Positions 44,181 to 53,444 are shown, counted from the first letter of the stretch. The stretch is DNA of 64,000 bases from CAVSRC01 sp963781775 (GCA_963781775.1 CAWAHE010000024.1:124001-188000), one strand, 5' to 3'. The notes: generated by a model from the sequence alone, not told the origin. Numbers and translations: made by a program.

Positions 44181-45788
44181 TCAGACGATCAGGCGGTAGG
44201 CGGGCAGCGTCAGGAACGCGGTCAGCGTATCGGCGGTGGACAGCGTGACGAACAGGTCGATGGCGTCGGGGAAACGGCCGGCGGCGTAATTCTTCTCGCC
44301 GATCTCGCCTTTCACGCGCTCCATCTCCTCGCCGAGGCACTCGTCGAACAGCTCCCGCGTCACCTTCTGCCCGTCCTCGAGCGTGGCGTTGAAATGAAGC
44401 TGCTGCCAGATCTGCGAGCGGCTGATCTCGGCGGTGGCGGCGTCCTCCATCAGGTTGTACAGCGGCACCGCGCCGCGGCCGCGCAGCCATGCCTCGATAT
44501 ATTGCACGCCGACGCGGATGTTCTCGCGCAGGCCCGCTTCGGTGCGCGTGCCTTCGTGCACCTCGAGCAGGTCCTTCTGCACGATCTCGACGTCCTCGCG
44601 CATGCGGTCGAGCTGGTTCGGCTGCGGCATCAGCTTGTCGAAGACTTCCTGCGCCACCGGCACCAGATCCGGGTGGGCGACCCAGGTCCCGTCATGGCCG
44701 GCCTTGGCTTCGCGCTCCTTGTCGGCGCGCACCTTGGCGAAAGCCTGCTTGTTGATCTCCTCGTTACGGCGGTCCGGAATCTGCGCCGCCATGCCGCCCA
44801 TGGCGAAGGCGCCGCGCCGGTGGCACGTCTTGATGAGGAGTTCCGAGTAGGCCTTCAGGAACGCCTTGCCCATGACGACCTGACCACGGTCGGGCAGCAG
44901 GTATTCCGGCTTGTTGCGGAGCGTCTTGATGAACGAAAAGATGTAGTCCCAGCGGCCGCAATTGAGCCCGGCCATGTGCTGGCGCAGTTCGTAGATGATC
45001 TCGTCCATCTCGAACGCCGCCGGCAGCGTTTCGATCAGCACGGTCGCCTTGATCGTGCCGACCGGGATTCCGATGGCCTGCTCGGCGTGGGTGAACACCT
45101 CGTTCCACAGCCGCGCCTCAAGATGGCTCTCCAACTTGGGCAGGTAGAAATAGGGGCCGGTCCCGTTGGCGATCAAGGTCTTGGCGTTGAGAAAGAAATA
45201 GAGGCCGAAGTCGAACAGGCCGCCGGCCATCGATTGACCGTCGACGACCAGATGGTCCTCTGGCAGGTGCCAGCCACGCGGACGCACGAGCAAGACGGCG
45301 GGCTTCGCAGTCAGCTTGTAGTCCTTGCCGCTGGTCGGATCGGTGAAATCGATCTTGCCGGCCCAACGGTCCTTGAGGTTGATCTGGCCCTCGATCTGGT
45401 TCGCCCAGGTCGGCGCGTTGGCGTCCTCGAAATCCGCCATGAAGACCTTCGCACCCGAATTGAGCGCGTTGATCACCATCTTGCGGTCGGTTGGGCCGGT
45501 GATCTCGACGCGACGGTCGAGCAGGTCGGCCGGGATCGGCGCGACTTTCCAGTCGCCATCACGCACATGTTTTGTCTCGGGCAGGAAATTGGGCAGTTCG
45601 CCGGCATCGAGGCGGGCCTGGCGCTCGTCGCGGAGCTTCAGAAGACGCTGGCGCGAGGGATCGAACTTGCGGTGCAGGCCGGCGAGGAAAGCCAGCGTTT
45701 CGTTGTTGAGGATTTCCTCGTAGCGGTCGCCCCAAGGGCCCCGGATTTCAACGCCCTGAACCTCGGTTTTCGTTTCCACTGCTGACAT
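44181..45788 (-). CDS. aceB: Malate synthase A
   Basis: This enzyme condenses glyoxylate with acetyl-CoA to malate in the cytosol. The 535-residue length and the signature RQHMAGLNCGRWDYIFSFIK (about residues 266-285) fit the A isoform rather than the longer GlcB (G form). VFMADFEDANAPTW and the C-terminal catalytic region around NLMEDAATAEISRSQ agree. ATG 45788 is preceded by AGCAGGA; upstream in-frame sequence is unrelated. The glycolate oxidase genes at 51-56 kb could supply its glyoxylate. Isocitrate lyase is not in this window. Confidence 0.95.
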   Translation of the reverse strand: MSAVETKTEVQGVEIRGPWGDRYEEILNNETLAFLAGLHRKFDPSRQRLLKLRDERQARLDAGELPNFLPETKHVRDGDWKVAPIPADLLDRRVEITGPTDRKMVINALNSGAKVFMADFEDANAPTWANQIEGQINLKDRWAGKIDFTDPTSGKDYKLTAKPAVLLVRPRGWHLPEDHLVVDGQSMAGGLFDFGLYFFLNAKTLIANGTGPYFYLPKLESHLEARLWNEVFTHAEQAIGIPVGTIKATVLIETLPAAFEMDEIIYELRQHMAGLNCGRWDYIFSFIKTLRNKPEYLLPDRGQVVMGKAFLKAYSELLIKTCHRRGAFAMGGMAAQIPDRRNEEINKQAFAKVRADKEREAKAGHDGTWVAHPDLVPVAQEVFDKLMPQPNQLDRMREDVEIVQKDLLEVHEGTRTEAGLRENIRVGVQYIEAWLRGRGAVPLYNLMEDAATAEISRSQIWQQLHFNATLEDGQKVTRELFDECLGEEMERVKGEIGEKNYAAGRFPDAIDLFVTLSTADTLTAFLTLPAYRLIV

Positions 45789-45975
45789 TCCTGCTTTCTC
45801 CGCCCGCTCGCATCCATGAGCGTGATCCTTATGGCACGGTCGGTCTGCCAACTGAACCCGCATGCTTCCGGCCGTCCGAGGGCGATTTCTCCAACCGCGC
45901 CTTCCGACTTTAACCTCGTGACAACCTGAAATTGCTAATTTCAACCCGTTGACCACGGTCCAATTGGCGAGTGCC

Positions 45976-46557
45976 ATGCAAGCCTGGAATACGCGAGATC
46001 GATACGGCGCGGTGGCGGTCGGCCTCCACTGGATCATCGCCGCACTGTTCCTGGTGTCCTACACGGCCGTCTATTGGTCCACGCTGGTGGGCAGAAGTGC
46101 CGAACGCGGTCCGCCTGCGGGCCTTTCGGTGCATCAGGCCGTCGGCATCTCGATCTTTGTCTTTGCCGTCCTCCGCATCGGCTGGCGGTTGATAAACGTC
46201 GCGCCGGAAGAGCTCGATGCCCCCGCGTGGCAGCATGTGAGCGCCCGCGTGATGCATATCCTCCTGTATGCGGCCATGCTGCTTATGCCCCTGACCGGCT
46301 ATCTGGGAACCGGCGGCCCGACAAACCTCGGCCTGTTCCAGCTCCCGGCGTTCAAGGACACAACGCTCTTCCAGACAGTTTTCGTCAACGGGCTCGGGAT
46401 CGATTGGGCTTCGTTCGAGCCGCCGCTCGACGCGTTTCATCATTTCGTCGGTGGCAACCTGCTCTGGGTCCTGATCCTCGTCCACGCCGGCGCCGCCATC
46501 TATCACCACATGGTCATGCGGGACCGGACGCTGGCACGGATGGTCTACGGCTACTGA
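45976..46557 (+). CDS. Cytochrome b561-family protein
   Basis: The 193-residue protein has four membrane helices and the four conserved haem-ligand histidines: GLHWIIAALFL, GLSVHQAVGIS, VMHILLYAAM and LVHAGAAIYHHMV. Bacterial b561 proteins of this CybB type sit in the inner membrane and transfer electrons, for example oxidising superoxide to reduce ubiquinone. ATG 45976 is chosen over the TTG at 45949; the ribosome-binding site is weak. It is divergent from malate synthase and stands alone. Confidence 0.9.
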   Translation: MQAWNTRDRYGAVAVGLHWIIAALFLVSYTAVYWSTLVGRSAERGPPAGLSVHQAVGISIFVFAVLRIGWRLINVAPEELDAPAWQHVSARVMHILLYAAMLLMPLTGYLGTGGPTNLGLFQLPAFKDTTLFQTVFVNGLGIDWASFEPPLDAFHHFVGGNLLWVLILVHAGAAIYHHMVMRDRTLARMVYGY

Positions 46558-46748
46558 CACGGAAGGACCGCTCCGCCCGGCATCTACACGGCGGTTTTTC
46601 CCCGCTCTTTCCTGGATTTCGTGGGCTCACCGGAGCCACACGGGCGTCGCCATCGCGCGAGGCCGCGCGCTCCGTGCCTTGCATCCCTCCCCCATACGGC
46701 CCATATGCCCACGACCTCCGGGACCGGGGCATACCGAGGCAACGCCGC

Positions 46749-47676
46749 ATGCAATCGATCATCACGATCTCGAACCTTTCCAAGACCTACGCGACGGGTT
46801 TTCAGGCCCTGAAGAGCATCAATCTGGAGATCCGCCGCGGCGAGATTTTCGGCCTGCTCGGCCCGAACGGCGCCGGCAAGACGACGCTCATCAGCATCAT
46901 CTGCGGCATCGTCAATCCGGGTGAGGGTTCGGTGACCGTCGACGGCCACGATATCGTCCGCGACTTCCGCACCACCCGCGCCATGATCGGCCTCGTGCCG
47001 CAGGAGTTGACCACGGACGCCTTCGCGACGGTATGGCAGACGGTCAGCTTCAGCCGCGGCCTGTTCGGCAAGAAGCCGAATCCGAGCCCACATCGAGAAG
47101 GTCCTCAAGGATCTCTCCCTGTGGGACAAGAAAGACTCCAAGATCGTACAGCTTTCCGGCGGCATGAAGCGTCGCGTGCTGATCGCCAAGGCGCTGGCGC
47201 ATGAGCCCGATGTCCTCTTCCTCGACGAGCCGACGGCCGGCGTCGACGTCGAACTGCGCAAGGACATGTGGCAGCTGGTGCGCGGCCTGCGCGCCTCCGG
47301 CGTCACGATCATCCTGACCACGCACTACATCGACGAGGCCGAGGAGATGGCCGACCGCATCGGTGTCATCAACAAGGGCGAACTGATCCTGGTCGAAGAG
47401 AAGACCGAGCTGATGCGCAAGCTCGGCAAGAAGCAACTGAGGCTTTACCTGCAAGCGCCGCTCCAAACGCTGCCGGAGGTGCTGTCGCCATACGACCTGG
47501 AACTGGCCGAGGGCGGAAATGCGCTCGTCTACACCTACGACACGCGCGCCGAACGTACCGGCATCACCCGGCTGCTGGCGGCGCTTGGCGCCGCCGAAAT
47601 CCGCTTCAAGGACCTTCAGACCAGCGAGAGTTCGCTTGAGGACATTTTCGTCAACCTGGTGAGCGACCGCAAATGA
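46749..47676 (+). CDS. yadG: ABC-type transporter ATP-binding protein, YadG-like (single-base frameshift)
   Basis: The ATPase reads normally from ATG 46749, with Walker A GPNGAGKTT and the Q-loop region LVPQELTTDAFATVW. Near 47083-47088 one extra base breaks the frame. The expected continuation PNPAHIEKVLKDLSLWDKKD is encoded in the shifted frame, which then gives signature LSGGMKRRV, Walker B VLFLDEP and the H-loop HYIDEAEEM, ending at 47676. Corrected, the protein has about 309 residues. It energises the permease encoded next, whose ATG overlaps its stop. The symbol is by family resemblance. A sequencing error is likely. Confidence 0.88.
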
Positions 47677-48434
47677 ACCCACAAGCCGTGTGGACGATCT
47701 ACAAGGCCGAGATGGCGCGGACATTCCGCACCATCATGCAGAGCGTCATCGCGCCCGTCCTGTCGACCTCTCTCTATTTCATCGTGTTCGGGGCCGCCAT
47801 CGGCGGACGGATCAATCAGGTCGACGGCATCAGCTACGGCGCCTTCATCGTGCCCGGCCTGATCATGCTGTCGCTGCTTACGCAGAGCATTTCGAATGCC
47901 TCGGTCGGCATCTATTTCCCGAAATTCATCGGCACCTTCTTCGAGATTCTCTCGGCGCCGATCTCCTATCTTGAGATCGTCGTCAGCTATGTCGGCGCGG
48001 CGGCGACGAAATCCGTAATGCTCGGGCTGATCATCCTGGCGACTTCGACGCTGTTCGTGCCGCTGCACATCCAGCATCCACTGGTGATGCTGCTTTTTCT
48101 GCTGCTGACCGCCATCACCTTCAGCCTGTTCGGCTTCATCATCGGCATCTGGGCAGACGGGTTCGAGAAGCTGCAGATCGTGCCGCTGCTGATCATCACG
48201 CCGCTAACCTTCCTCGGCGGCAGCTTCTACTCGATCAACATGCTGCCACCGTTCTGGCAGACCGTGACGCTGTTCAACCCGGTGGTCTATCTGGTCAGCG
48301 GCTTCCGCTGGAGCTTCTACGGCCTGTCCGACGTCAACGTCTTCGTCAGCCTCGGCATGACGTTCGTGTTTCTCGCCATCTGCCTTGCGATCGTGGCGTG
48401 GATGTTCAAGACGGGATACCGGCTCAAGACCTAG
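47673..48434 (+). CDS. yadH: ABC-2 type permease, YadH-like
   Basis: The 253-residue membrane protein has six hydrophobic segments and the ABC-2 permease pattern, including YGAFIVPGLIMLSLLTQSIS, QHPLVMLLFLLL and LGGSFYSINMLPPFWQ before the last helix. Its start overlaps the ATPase stop by 4 bases. Together they form an exporter of the drug/polysaccharide ABC-2 class; the substrate is unknown. It converges with thiE, and the 3' ends overlap by 11 bases. Confidence 0.88.
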   Translation: MNPQAVWTIYKAEMARTFRTIMQSVIAPVLSTSLYFIVFGAAIGGRINQVDGISYGAFIVPGLIMLSLLTQSISNASVGIYFPKFIGTFFEILSAPISYLEIVVSYVGAAATKSVMLGLIILATSTLFVPLHIQHPLVMLLFLLLTAITFSLFGFIIGIWADGFEKLQIVPLLIITPLTFLGGSFYSINMLPPFWQTVTLFNPVVYLVSGFRWSFYGLSDVNVFVSLGMTFVFLAICLAIVAWMFKTGYRLKT

Positions 48435-49095
48435 CCGGCTTCTGGGCACGTCCACCCCTTGCCTCGCGCACGATGGACGCGAGGTCGCGCGCCGCGGCTT
48501 CCGGATCCGGCGCGGCGCAAATCGCCGACGCCACCGCCACACCGTCGGCACCGGCCGCCGTGACGTCGCCGGCATTGGCTAGACCGATGCCGCCGATGGC
48601 GACGATCGGCAGCGTCGTCTGTGCGCGAATGGCTCGGAGGCCTTCGAGGCCCATCGCCGGCGCGGCATCGGACTTTGTCGCGGTCGGGTAGACCGGGCCG
48701 ACGCCGAGATAATCGACGCCGTTGAGATCGGACGCCTCAAGATCGGCCGCACCGGTGATCGACAATCCGAGGATCGGCTCCGGCCCGAGAAGGCGGCGGG
48801 CATCCGCGACGGCCATGTCCGACTGGCCGAGGTGGACGCCGTCGGCGCCCGCGGCCAGCGCAATATCGACGCGGTCGTTGACGATGAACGGGATGTTGCT
48901 GGCGCGCAGGATCGTGGCGAGGGCCCGCGCCTCTTCCACCAGAATCCCTGCCTTGGCGAGCGGATCGCGCAACTGCACCATGGTGGCACCGCCGGCAATC
49001 GCCTGGCGCACCGTCTCGGCGACGCCGCGCCGGCCGCAAAGATCGCGGTCGGTAATCAAATAGACCGAGAGGTCGAGGCGCGTCCGATACCTCAA
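48424..49095 (-). CDS. thiE: Thiamine-phosphate synthase
   Basis: ThiE joins the thiazole and pyrimidine moieties to make thiamine monophosphate. The 223-residue TIM-barrel protein has VQLRDPLAKAGILVEEA, VNDRVDIALAAGADGVHLGQ and VGPVYPTATKSDA. The start is inferred as TTG at 49095, which overlaps the thiM stop as TTGA; no ATG or GTG gives the conserved N-terminus YLITDR with a short leader. It is the second gene of the riboswitch-controlled thiM–thiE operon. Confidence 0.93.
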   Translation of the reverse strand: MRYRTRLDLSVYLITDRDLCGRRGVAETVRQAIAGGATMVQLRDPLAKAGILVEEARALATILRASNIPFIVNDRVDIALAAGADGVHLGQSDMAVADARRLLGPEPILGLSITGAADLEASDLNGVDYLGVGPVYPTATKSDAAPAMGLEGLRAIRAQTTLPIVAIGGIGLANAGDVTAAGADGVAVASAICAAPDPEAAARDLASIVREARGGRAQKPARS

Positions 49096-49907
49096 TACTG
49101 CACCGCGATCTTGGCGCGCTGACGGAGCAACCCCACGTCCATCGCATAGAGCGCGTCGCAGAGTTCGGCCGGCAGATGCCCCGGCCCTTTGCAGCGGCTG
49201 GCGGCCTCGGCGCCTGCCGCGCCAAAGACAGCGAGGGCTGCTGACGTGGCCACCAGCGGCGGTCGCACCGCCGCGAAGGCGGCGACGGTCGCGGTCAGCG
49301 AGCAGCCGAGCGCCGTGGACAGCGGCATCAGTACATCGCCACCGAGCACGGCCACCACCGTATCGCCGTCGGTGGCGTAGTCGGTGACACCGGTCACCGC
49401 GACGACGGCGCCGGTCCGCCCCGCCAGCGACAGCGCCGCGTTCAACGCGGCTTCCGAGCCGGCAGTCGAATCGACGCCCCTCCCGCCCGCGCCTGCCGCG
49501 CCGGCCAGGCTCATGATCTCGCTGGCGTTGCCGCGAATGATGGTTGGCGACATGCCGGCCAGTTCGGCGGCGACACCGGTTCGATAGGGCGTCGCGCCGC
49601 AGCCGACAGGATCGAGCACCCACGGCTTGCCGAGTTCCACAGCCCTGGCCGCGGCAAGCATCATGGCCTCGACCCAGGGCGGCGACAGCGTGCCGATGTT
49701 GATCGCCAGCGCGCTGGAGATCGCGACGAAATCTTCGACCTCCTCGCGGGCGTGGACCATCGCCGGTGATGCGCCAACGGCCAGTAGCACGTTGGCGGCA
49801 ATGGTCATGCTCACATAGTTGGTGATGTTGTGGACGAGCGGGCAGGCAGCACGCAAATCATCAAGCGCCGCCGCCGCCGCGGGGATATCGATATCGGAGT
49901 TCAGCAT
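49092..49907 (-). CDS. thiM: Hydroxyethylthiazole kinase
   Basis: ThiM phosphorylates the thiazole alcohol, salvaging it for thiamine synthesis. The 271-residue ribokinase-like protein has CPLVHNITNYVSMTIAANVL, GASPAMVHAREEVEDF, VLDPVGCGATPYRT and IIRGNASEIMSLAG, and the anion-hole region STALGCSLTATVAAF. It is the first gene after the TPP riboswitch and is coupled to thiE. thiD, needed for the pyrimidine branch, is not in the window, so the operon serves salvage as much as synthesis. Confidence 0.95.
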   Translation of the reverse strand: MLNSDIDIPAAAAALDDLRAACPLVHNITNYVSMTIAANVLLAVGASPAMVHAREEVEDFVAISSALAINIGTLSPPWVEAMMLAAARAVELGKPWVLDPVGCGATPYRTGVAAELAGMSPTIIRGNASEIMSLAGAAGAGGRGVDSTAGSEAALNAALSLAGRTGAVVAVTGVTDYATDGDTVVAVLGGDVLMPLSTALGCSLTATVAAFAAVRPPLVATSAALAVFGAAGAEAASRCKGPGHLPAELCDALYAMDVGLLRQRAKIAVQY

Positions 49908-49971
49908 GGGTCAACGTCCTCCAGGCAGAATGGCGGACGGCATGGATTGCATCTTCGGCTGGCGCATCCTC

Positions 49972-50056
49972 AATCCCTCCGCCGGCATGATCCGGATCAG
50001 GTTCGACGGGTTGGCGGGTCAGCCTCTCAGCCCCTGGAAGGGCACCCCGTTGAGAC
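49972..50056 (-). ncRNA. TPP riboswitch (THI element)
   Basis: Read on the minus strand, the sequence contains the conserved THI-element blocks GGGGTGCCC, GGGGCTGAGAGG, ACCCG, GAACCTGATCCGGATCATGCCGG and GGAGGGA in the right order. It lies about 65 bases upstream of thiM. Thiamine pyrophosphate binding would block thiM–thiE expression, most likely by hiding the ribosome-binding site, since I see no strong terminator between it and the start. Confidence 0.95.
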
Positions 50057-50098
50057 GGACGGGACGGTAGGGATTCGAAGGCTGGAAGGCAAGCGGCG

Positions 50099-50542
50099 TC
50101 AGAGCGCCGCCAGCACCTCCAGGAAGCGGCCGGTCTTCATCTTCTCCCAGCCCTTGCCGATGCCGTCGAAAGCCATGGTGTCGGCCGGTCCAAAGCCGTC
50201 GTGCTCCAGATGCAGGAGGGTGCCGGCCGCCGTGGCGCTCAAGGTCCAGGTGAGCACCGTGTCGATGTCGCCGCCGCACCACGTGTAGCTGAGCCGCTTC
50301 TCCGGCTCGACCGCGAGGACCTCGCAACGAATCACGCCGTCGAATCCGGCGGCCGGAATCGGATCGGTCCGGAAGGTGAAACGATGGCCGACCTCCGCGC
50401 GGAAGTCGTTCGGCATCAGCCAGCGCGCGAGGAGATCCGGCTCGGTCAGGCAACGCCACACCTTGGCAGGCGCATAGGGCAGATCGTAATCGACCCTGAT
50501 GCAGCGTCGGGTTTCCGCGGTGGCCACGTCATTCATCATCAA
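50099..50542 (-). CDS. SRPBCC/AHSA1-domain protein
   Basis: The 147-residue protein has the START-like fold of Hsp90-ATPase-activator (AHSA1) domain proteins: YDLPYAPAKVWRCLTEPDLLARW at the start, RLSYTWCGGDIDTVLTWTL and a final amphipathic helix ending TGRFLEVLAAL. These proteins bind small hydrophobic ligands; the ligand here is unknown. Its start lies inside the ArsR gene's last codons (14-base overlap). This regulator–SRPBCC pair is a common two-gene module in which the regulator controls the operon. Confidence 0.88.
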   Translation of the reverse strand: MMMNDVATAETRRCIRVDYDLPYAPAKVWRCLTEPDLLARWLMPNDFRAEVGHRFTFRTDPIPAAGFDGVIRCEVLAVEPEKRLSYTWCGGDIDTVLTWTLSATAAGTLLHLEHDGFGPADTMAFDGIGKGWEKMKTGRFLEVLAAL

Positions 50543-50858
50543 TCTCCTTCAAGAGTTCGGCCAGCTTGCCGATGCGGTCGCGCCAGAAGGCATCCTGGTG
50601 CGCTACCCAATCGACGAGGGGAGCGAGATTCTTTGGTTCGGCCCGATAGTGGGTGTTGCGCCCTGACTTGCGCTCGGTGACGAGGCCGGCGCGACGAAGC
50701 GCGGCCAGGTGTTGGGACACCGCCGGCTGCGAGACGCCGGCCGTTGCGGTGAGCTGACCGACGGTCGCCTCCCCGCTCCGCGTCAGACGCTCGAAGACGG
50801 CACGACGGGTCGGATCGGCCAGCGTTCGGAAGACGGTGTCTATCGGAGCAAGCTGCAT
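50529..50858 (-). CDS. ArsR-family transcriptional regulator
   Basis: The 109-residue winged-helix protein has FRTLADPTRRAVFERL, the recognition region GVSQPAVSQHLAALRRAGLV and the wing ERKSGRNTHYRAEP. It lacks the cysteine metal site of ArsR/SmtB sensors and matches the PadR-like SRPBCC-associated branch. Start ATG 50858 has AGGA about 9 bases upstream; an ATG at 50876 has none. A perfect 14-bp palindrome just upstream is its likely operator. It is followed by the SRPBCC gene with a 14-base overlap. Confidence 0.9.
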   Translation of the reverse strand: MQLAPIDTVFRTLADPTRRAVFERLTRSGEATVGQLTATAGVSQPAVSQHLAALRRAGLVTERKSGRNTHYRAEPKNLAPLVDWVAHQDAFWRDRIGKLAELLKEIDDE

Positions 50859-50884
50859 CGTCGCGATCCTATCCATAAGCCGCT

Positions 50885-50898
50885 ACTTATGCATAAGT
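50885..50898. promoter_or_regulatory. 14-bp palindrome, probable ArsR operator
   Basis: ACTTATGCATAAGT is a perfect inverted repeat 27 bases upstream of the ArsR start, between it and the 3' end of glcF. A further partial copy (CGACTTATCG) follows at 50901-50910 and CATAAG precedes it at 50874-50879, so the TTAT/ATAA half-sites are repeated. This spacing fits dimeric winged-helix repressor binding and autoregulation. Confidence 0.7.
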
Positions 50899-50932
50899 GA
50901 CGACTTATCGATTGTCAAGCGGACGATGCGTT

Positions 50933-52255
50933 TCAGTGTGCTGTGGATTCCAGCGCCGCCAGCCGCTCCGGCTTCGGCCCGCCATAGGCCCAGTCGAGCA
51001 GTTCGACGGTGTGCACGACGGGCCGCGTGCCGCCGCTGGCGATCTGCGTGATGCAGCCGATGTTGCCGGCGGCGACGATTGCGGCGCCGGTCGCGTCGAT
51101 ATTGGCGAGCTTGCGGTCGCGCAAGCGGACCGAAATTTCCGGCTGGAGCATGTTGTAGGTGCCGGCCGAGCCGCAGCACAAATGCCCCTCGGCGACGTCG
51201 CGCACATCGAAGCCGGCGCGGGCGAGCAACGCTTTCGGCGCCGTCTTCACCTGCTGGCCATGCTGGAGCGAGCAGGCGGAATGATAGGCGACGCTCAGGC
51301 CCGAGCCGTTGGCGGGCTCACCCAGATCGAGCGTCTCCAGATATTCCGACACGTCCCTGGCCAGCGCCGACACTCGCCTGGCCTTCTCGGCGTATTCCGG
51401 ATCGAGGCGCAGCATGAAGCCGTAGTCCTTGACCGTCGTGCCGCAGCCCGAGGTCGTGACGATGATCGCATCAAGCCCGCCGCCGGCGATCTCCTGCGTC
51501 CAGGCGTCGATGTTGCGCTTCGCCTGTTCGTGCGAATCGTGGGTGCGCCCCATATGGTGCACCAGCGCACCGCAGCAGCCTTCGTTCTCGGCCTGCACCA
51601 CCTCGACGCCGTGCCGGTTGAGCAGGCGGATCGTTGCCGCGTTGATGCCGGGGTCGAGCACCGACTGGGCGCAGCCGCGCAGCAGCGCGACCCGCCCCTT
51701 GCGCGCACCTCGCGCCGGGAAAGTGCCGGGTTTGCCGGCCGCCGACGACGCCGGCAGCTTCGACGGCGCGAGGCGCAGCATGGCCGACAGGCGATTGCCG
51801 CCGGGCAGCGCCGCGACAAGCCTGGCGAACGGCCGGCCGAGCCTGGCCGCGCGCAAGGCGGCGCGGAAACGCTCCGGATAGGGCAGCACGAAGGCGAGCA
51901 GCGAACGGATCAGCCGGTCGGCGAAGGGCCGGCGATAGGTCTCGTGGATGTGCGCCCGCGCATGGTCGACCAGATGCATGTAGTCGACGCCCGACGGGCA
52001 CGTGGTCATGCAGGCGAGGCACGACAGGCAGCGATCGACGTGCCGGGTGACCTGTTCGTTCGCCGGCTTGCCACCTTCCAGCATGTCCTTGATCAGATAG
52101 ATCCGCCCACGCGGGCTATCGAGCTCGTCGCCGAGCAGGACGTACGTCGGGCAGGTTGCCGTGCAGAAGCCGCAATGGACGCAGGAGCGAAGGATCTTCT
52201 CCGAATTGGCGACCGCCGGGTCGGCGAGTTGAGCCAAGGTAAAGTTGGTCTGCAT
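50933..52255 (-). CDS. glcF: Glycolate oxidase iron-sulfur subunit
   Basis: GlcF carries electrons from the glycolate oxidase flavoprotein to the membrane. The 440-residue protein has two 4Fe-4S motifs, SCVHCGFCTATCPTY (about residues 24-38) and CLSCLACMTTCPSG (about 75-88). It also has two CCG-type cysteine-rich domains, seen as ENEGCCGALVHHMG and LCCGSAGTYNML. The start at 52255 is fixed by MQTNFTLAQLADP, which resembles E. coli GlcF. It follows glcE after 4 bases on the minus strand. Confidence 0.94.
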   Translation of the reverse strand: MQTNFTLAQLADPAVANSEKILRSCVHCGFCTATCPTYVLLGDELDSPRGRIYLIKDMLEGGKPANEQVTRHVDRCLSCLACMTTCPSGVDYMHLVDHARAHIHETYRRPFADRLIRSLLAFVLPYPERFRAALRAARLGRPFARLVAALPGGNRLSAMLRLAPSKLPASSAAGKPGTFPARGARKGRVALLRGCAQSVLDPGINAATIRLLNRHGVEVVQAENEGCCGALVHHMGRTHDSHEQAKRNIDAWTQEIAGGGLDAIIVTTSGCGTTVKDYGFMLRLDPEYAEKARRVSALARDVSEYLETLDLGEPANGSGLSVAYHSACSLQHGQQVKTAPKALLARAGFDVRDVAEGHLCCGSAGTYNMLQPEISVRLRDRKLANIDATGAAIVAAGNIGCITQIASGGTRPVVHTVELLDWAYGGPKPERLAALESTAH

Positions 52256-52259
52256 CGCT

Positions 52260-53444
52260 TCACACGCCCGCGTACATGCGGCCGGGACTGAGAATACCCG
52301 CCGGGTCAAACGTGGCCTTCAGCTTGCGCGTCAGGTCCATCAGCGGAACGGGCAGCGGGTGGAAGACCTCGACCACGTTGCGCACGTCGTCCGGCGCGCG
52401 CACCAGCGTCGCATGACCGCCGACCGCGGCCACCGCGGCACGGACCACCGCGGCGCCAGCGTCGGTCCCCTCCCCGCCGGCGATCCACACCAGCCCACCG
52501 CCCCAGTCGTAGAGCACGCGCGCATCAAAGGACTTCCGTACCGCATCGACGACGGCAGGCCCGTCGCCCGGCTTCACCGATACGCGCCACACCGGCGTTC
52601 CGGCCGGTGCCGCCAGCGCGTCGAGGTCGCGGATCGCCTGCCAGAGGGCGACCGACTGCGCCTCGTCGAGCACGGCCGCGCCGGCGAAGGCGCCCGGCTG
52701 GTTGCGCAGGCGCCAGCTGCGGTCCGCCACTGACTCGCTGAACCCTTCGAGCCGGATGCAGGTCCGCGATCCGTCTCCGGCTCCTGGAATGTGGGCCGCG
52801 CCGGTCACCGAGAAGGGCGAACCGAGCGCCGATGACAAAGCCGCCACGGCCTGCCGGTCGTCAAGGCCGGCAATCACCAGCGTCGCCTCGGTCTCCGGCG
52901 TCGGCAGCACCTTGAAGGTGACTTCGGAGAGCACTGCGAGCGTGCCAAATGAACCGGCGAGAAACTTGACCAGGTCGTAGCCGGTGACGTTCTTCATGAC
53001 GCGGCCACCGGATTTCACGACCTCGCCGCGGCCGGTGATGGCGCGCACACCGATGAGCGAGTCGCGGGCGGCGCCGGACTGGATGCGCCGGGGGCCGGAG
53101 AGGTTGGCTGCGGCGACCGCGCCGATGGTCGGCTCGCCGCTCGATCCGAAAATCCCGCGATGGTCGATCGGTTCGAAGGACAGGCGCTGGCCATTTTCGG
53201 CGAGCAGCGTCTCGATCTCGGAAAGCGGCGTGCCGGCTTTGGCGGAAACGACCAGTTCGGTCGGCTCATAGAGGGTGACGCCGCGCATCTCGGCCGTCGA
53301 CAGGGAAGCCGCGGTCTGCATGGGCCGGCCGAGGCCGGCGCGGGTGCCGGCCCCGCAGATAGCCAGCGGCGTGCTCTTCTCGGCGGCCAGGGCGACGATG
53401 TCGGCGGCCTCTTTCTCGTCCATCGGTACCAGTGGTCCGCTCAC
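52260..53444 (-). CDS. glcE: Glycolate oxidase FAD-binding subunit
   Basis: GlcE is the shorter FAD-binding subunit of glycolate oxidase. The 394-residue protein has a FAD_binding_4 domain (AICGAGTRAGLGRP; GIFGSSGEPTIGAVAAANLSG; VMKNVTGYDLVKFLAGSFGT) and the C-terminal family motif FDPAGILSPGRMY. It is followed closely by glcF. glcD lies further upstream on the same strand, separated by a small membrane-protein gene and an oppositely transcribed GFA gene, so the operon is interrupted. Confidence 0.94.
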   Translation of the reverse strand: MSGPLVPMDEKEAADIVALAAEKSTPLAICGAGTRAGLGRPMQTAASLSTAEMRGVTLYEPTELVVSAKAGTPLSEIETLLAENGQRLSFEPIDHRGIFGSSGEPTIGAVAAANLSGPRRIQSGAARDSLIGVRAITGRGEVVKSGGRVMKNVTGYDLVKFLAGSFGTLAVLSEVTFKVLPTPETEATLVIAGLDDRQAVAALSSALGSPFSVTGAAHIPGAGDGSRTCIRLEGFSESVADRSWRLRNQPGAFAGAAVLDEAQSVALWQAIRDLDALAAPAGTPVWRVSVKPGDGPAVVDAVRKSFDARVLYDWGGGLVWIAGGEGTDAGAAVVRAAVAAVGGHATLVRAPDDVRNVVEVFHPLPVPLMDLTRKLKATFDPAGILSPGRMYAGV

